From contig NZ_LN852696.1 of assembly GCF_001244545.1 (NCBI RefSeq), positions 434,001-498,000 of the forward strand: a stretch of DNA of 64,000 nucleotides, given 5' to 3'. The first letter of the stretch is position 1, and the number at the start of each line of letters is the position of its first letter. The DNA comes from Candidatus Stoquefichus sp. SB1. GTDB taxonomy: Bacteria; Bacillota_I; Bacilli_A; Erysipelotrichales; Coprobacillaceae. Below the pieces are notes generated by a model. That model saw nothing but the letters and a program-made list of their open reading frames with translations, did no database searches and had not been told where the DNA came from. Positions 62,205-64,000 of the stretch are shown here, piece after piece. Made by a program: the position numbers and the translations under genes.

Positions 62205-62885
62205 ATGCCATCACACAGTTTATTTGAACAAGTATCGCATGGCTCTTTAGGAAATAAAATATTTGATATTTTACGAGATCGTATTTTAAATGAAAAATAT
62301 GAGAATGGTCAAAAATTAAATGAATTATCTTTGGCAAGTGAATTAAAGATTAGTCGAACACCTATTCGCGAAGCTTTAAAACAACTTGAATTAGAAGGTC
62401 TTGTTGAAAGTATTCCTAATAAAGGTGTCTATGTTAAAGGTTTTTCACCAAGAGATATTGATGATATGTTTGAAATTCGTTTAGCATTAGAAGGTTTAGC
62501 TATTCAACTTGCTATTGATAGAATGGATGAAGTTCATTTAGCCAAAATCAAAGATGTATTTGAATTAATGGAGTTTTATACTGCTAAAAAAGAACAGGAA
62601 AAAATTAATGATTTAAATATTCTTTATCATGAAACAATTTATCAGGCCACACAATCTCAATACTTTGAACAATTATTAAAAGATGTCCATTATTATGTTT
62701 CTGTGACAAGTCGTCATTCAATTACTCAACCTGAAAGATTAGAAACAGCTTTAAAAGAACATCGTGCGATTTTAGAAGCTATTATTGCTAATGATAAAGA
62801 ATTAGCTAAAGAAACAATTCAAAAACATATTAGAAAGACTCAAGTCTTAGTAAGAAACTATTATGCTCATAAAAACAAAAAATAG
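62205..62885 (+). CDS. GntR-family regulator with FCD domain
   Basis: A 226-residue FadR-subfamily repressor. The winged HTH is at about 15-78 (LGNKIFDILRDRILNEKYEN, ISRTPIREALKQLELEGLVE). The FCD effector domain (about 90-215) has the metal/carboxylate ligands Asp and His in NDLNILYHETIYQ, His in KEHRAILEAI and His in IQKHIRKTQ. FCD regulators commonly sense organic acids, and citrate or isocitrate would fit this operon. GAGGAGGGAAATCAT precedes the ATG, 12 bp after icd. It probably binds the ATTGTATACAAT site at the operon promoter. Confidence 0.9.
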   Translation: MPSHSLFEQVSHGSLGNKIFDILRDRILNEKYENGQKLNELSLASELKISRTPIREALKQLELEGLVESIPNKGVYVKGFSPRDIDDMFEIRLALEGLAIQLAIDRMDEVHLAKIKDVFELMEFYTAKKEQEKINDLNILYHETIYQATQSQYFEQLLKDVHYYVSVTSRHSITQPERLETALKEHRAILEAIIANDKELAKETIQKHIRKTQVLVRNYYAHKNKK

Positions 62886-62904
62886 ATAGGAATTATTATC
62901 TATG

Positions 62905-62928
62905 CCTAATCTTCGGATTAGGTTTTTT
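62905..62928 (+). terminator. Terminator of acn-icd-gntR
   Basis: CCTAATC, TTCG tetraloop, GATTAGG, then six T. Confidence 0.92.
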
Positions 62929-62933
62929 GTTAC

Positions 62934-62961
62934 AAAAAAACCTCACAAAATATTGTGAGGC
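62934..62961 (-). terminator. Terminator of the minus-strand GntR gene
   Basis: On the minus strand CCTCACAA, loop TATT, TTGTGAGG and seven T. Confidence 0.9.
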
Positions 62962-62965
62962 CTCT

Positions 62966-63667
62966 TTATAATTTGTATTGAATTTGATAATTATGAATAC
63001 GTGTATTATATCTAGCATGAGATACTTCAATCACTTTACCATAAATATCATGCGAAACTCTTTTTCGACCAAGTACAGGACCGGTTTCTAAGTTTAAAGC
63101 TTGTAGAATTTCTAATGGTGGAAATTCTACATAAAAATCATCATTAAAATCAGCTACAGAATGATTATGTTGATATAAATACATATATAAAGAAAAATCA
63201 TTTAATCTTTGTTGGTCAGGAATCGCAATATCACCTGGTAAATAATGTGTAAAATGGATATAAGGCTGACCATCTAAATAATAACAACGACTGATTTTTA
63301 AGCATTGTCTACCATAATGCTGAAATAATTCATGTTGTGGGTCTATTATCATATATTCAAATTGAGTATTTTCTTTTGTGACCTGATAACCTTGCTGATT
63401 CAAGATAGAAGAAAAAGATTGACCATTTGATAATTTATTAAATATACTATTACTAATAACAGTGGTTCCTTTACCACTTTTTTTAGTTACATAACCATCA
63501 TTTTCTAATAATTCAATGGCTTTACGAATAGTAATTTTACTCACTTTGAATTGTTCTTCTAATTCTGTTTCAGTAGGGAGAAATGTTCCAATAGGATAGA
63601 TTCCATTAATGATAGAATCTTTAATCACTTCCATAATTGAATAATACAAAGGGACTTTTTCGTTCAT
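62966..63667 (-). CDS. GntR/HutC-family regulator (UTRA domain)
   Basis: A 233-residue regulator with winged HTH (about 5-72, YYSIMEVIKDSIINGIYPIG, then SKITIRKAIELLENDGYVTK, SGKGTTVI) and a UTRA domain (about 95-230) ending in VLGRKRVSHDIYGKVIEVSH. It should respond to a phospho-sugar. The ATG at 63667 follows GAAAGGAAG at 11 bp; an ATG three codons upstream is too close to the RBS. It is divergent from a PTS EIIC gene, and repeated AACATTATAAT sites lie between them, so local repression of that permease is likely. Confidence 0.88.
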   Translation of the reverse strand: MNEKVPLYYSIMEVIKDSIINGIYPIGTFLPTETELEEQFKVSKITIRKAIELLENDGYVTKKSGKGTTVISNSIFNKLSNGQSFSSILNQQGYQVTKENTQFEYMIIDPQHELFQHYGRQCLKISRCYYLDGQPYIHFTHYLPGDIAIPDQQRLNDFSLYMYLYQHNHSVADFNDDFYVEFPPLEILQALNLETGPVLGRKRVSHDIYGKVIEVSHARYNTRIHNYQIQYKL

Positions 63668-63745
63668 AAAATGCATCTTCCTTTCAATAGATAGACTTAT
63701 TATAACATAGAAAACTAAGAAAATGGTAAAAATTATAAAAAATAT

Positions 63746-63786
63746 AACATTATAATCTTTACAAATAAACATTATAATGTTATAGT
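63746..63786 (+). promoter_or_regulatory. Operators and promoter of the EIIC gene at the window end
   Basis: TTTACA (63758-63763), a 17-bp spacer and TATAGT (63781-63786). The perfect palindrome AACATTATAATGTT (63768-63781) fills most of the spacer. A second AACATTATAAT (63746-63756) starts exactly 22 bp upstream, two helical turns, on the same face. Binding there would block RNA polymerase; the divergent GntR/UTRA protein is the likely binder. Confidence 0.7.
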
Positions 63787-63820
63787 GCAAGCGTAAACAA
63801 AATAGGTGAGGAGAAAATGT

Positions 63821-64000
63821 ATGGAAAAGTTTATGAAAATGATTGAAGAAAAGTTAATGCCAGTGGCGCTTAAAATTAGTGGTCAGCGTCATATGCAGGC
63901 GGTAAGACAAGGGGTTGTAGCAACTTTACCGTTGACGATTGTAGGGTCGTTCTTTTGTATTTTATTGAATATACCAATTGATGGGTATTCTGAGTTTATT
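63821..64000 (+). CDS. PTS lactose/cellobiose-family subunit IIC, 3' end outside window
   Basis: Sixty codons are visible, open to the last base. The N-terminus (MEKFMKMIEEKLMPVALKIS, then RHMQAVRQGVVATLPLTIVG) matches the start of the EIIC at 2676 in layout, so this is the same family. GGTGAGGAGAAAATGT provides the RBS. It is the third cellobiose-type EIIC in the window and lies under predicted GntR operators. Nothing further can be said without the downstream sequence. Confidence 0.85.
   Translation, partial: MEKFMKMIEEKLMPVALKISGQRHMQAVRQGVVATLPLTIVGSFFCILLNIPIDGYSEFI

Overview
The window is AT-rich DNA (codons strongly prefer A or T in third position) with short operons, many start-stop overlaps, AGGAGG-type ribosome binding sites and hairpin-plus-T-run terminators. 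Together with numerous PTS permeases, a type III glutamine synthetase, anaerobic NrdDG, LPXTG-like surface proteins and a NiCo riboswitch, this points to a strictly fermentative, probably gut-dwelling Firmicute close to the Erysipelotrichia / Coprobacillaceae. That placement is inferred from gene content and family resemblance; no search was run. I see no prophage, no intact insertion sequence and no CRISPR array. Two decayed genes are present: a beta-carbonic anhydrase and the N-terminal part of a TnpB-type transposase-associated protein.

Layout. 1-2.5 kb: end of a wall-anchored F5/8C protein, then the carbonic anhydrase pseudogene. 2.6-8.2 kb: a sugar cluster made of a lone cellobiose-type EIIC, a GH4 phospho-glycosidase, a double-SIS protein and a PRD-containing regulator. 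8.3-9.9 kb: gltX with a divergent tRNA-Gln(CUG). 10.1-13.8 kb: two coupled RpiR-like regulators and a secreted metallo-beta-lactamase-fold protein. 13.9-15.7 kb: rtcB2-prfH, predicted to be an RNA-ligase/release-factor ribosome-repair pair, behind a short leader ORF with mutually exclusive hairpins. 15.7-17.7 kb: tRNA-Glu(CUC), murA, rpmE. 17.8-24.2 kb: a PtsG-like EIICBA, its antiterminator, then an RAT/terminator controlling a mannose-type PTS operon with ManO. 24.2-28.4 kb (minus strand): DUF2000, EamA, AraC, MATE and cytidylate-kinase-like genes. 28.5-34.3 kb: walJ, rlmH, XRE-membrane protein, ATPase coupled to an Fpg-like protein, MGMT-like protein, DHH protein. 34.3-38.3 kb: tnpB remnant, PcsB-like NlpC/P60 hydrolase, EF-G-like GTPase.

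38.4-45.9 kb: small membrane protein, cyclophilin, glutaredoxin-like protein, galE, acylphosphatase, nrdDG, GyrI-like protein, xth, yfcE. 46-48.3 kb: a GntR/UTRA regulator and a cellobiose-type EIIC linked by a shared 17-bp operator. 49-52 kb: an orphan response regulator with a degenerate receiver, divergent from glnN. 52-57.8 kb: GNAT, YczE-like, VanZ, a GH1 phospho-beta-glucosidase, an HD protein and an ABC-F protein. 57.9-59.1 kb: a NiCo riboswitch controlling a CDF metal exporter. 59.2-62.9 kb: acn-icd-gntR, a partial TCA branch from citrate to 2-oxoglutarate with a GntR-type operator. 63-64 kb: a divergent GntR/UTRA regulator and EIIC (cut by the window end) with repeated AACATTATAAT operators.

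The dominant theme is PTS sugar capture under several different kinds of local control: a PRD activator, RNA antitermination, GntR repressors and cre sites. The most unusual items are the rtcB2-prfH leader, the phosphorylation-incompetent response regulator beside glnN, and the Fpg-like protein without its catalytic proline coupled to an ATPase.
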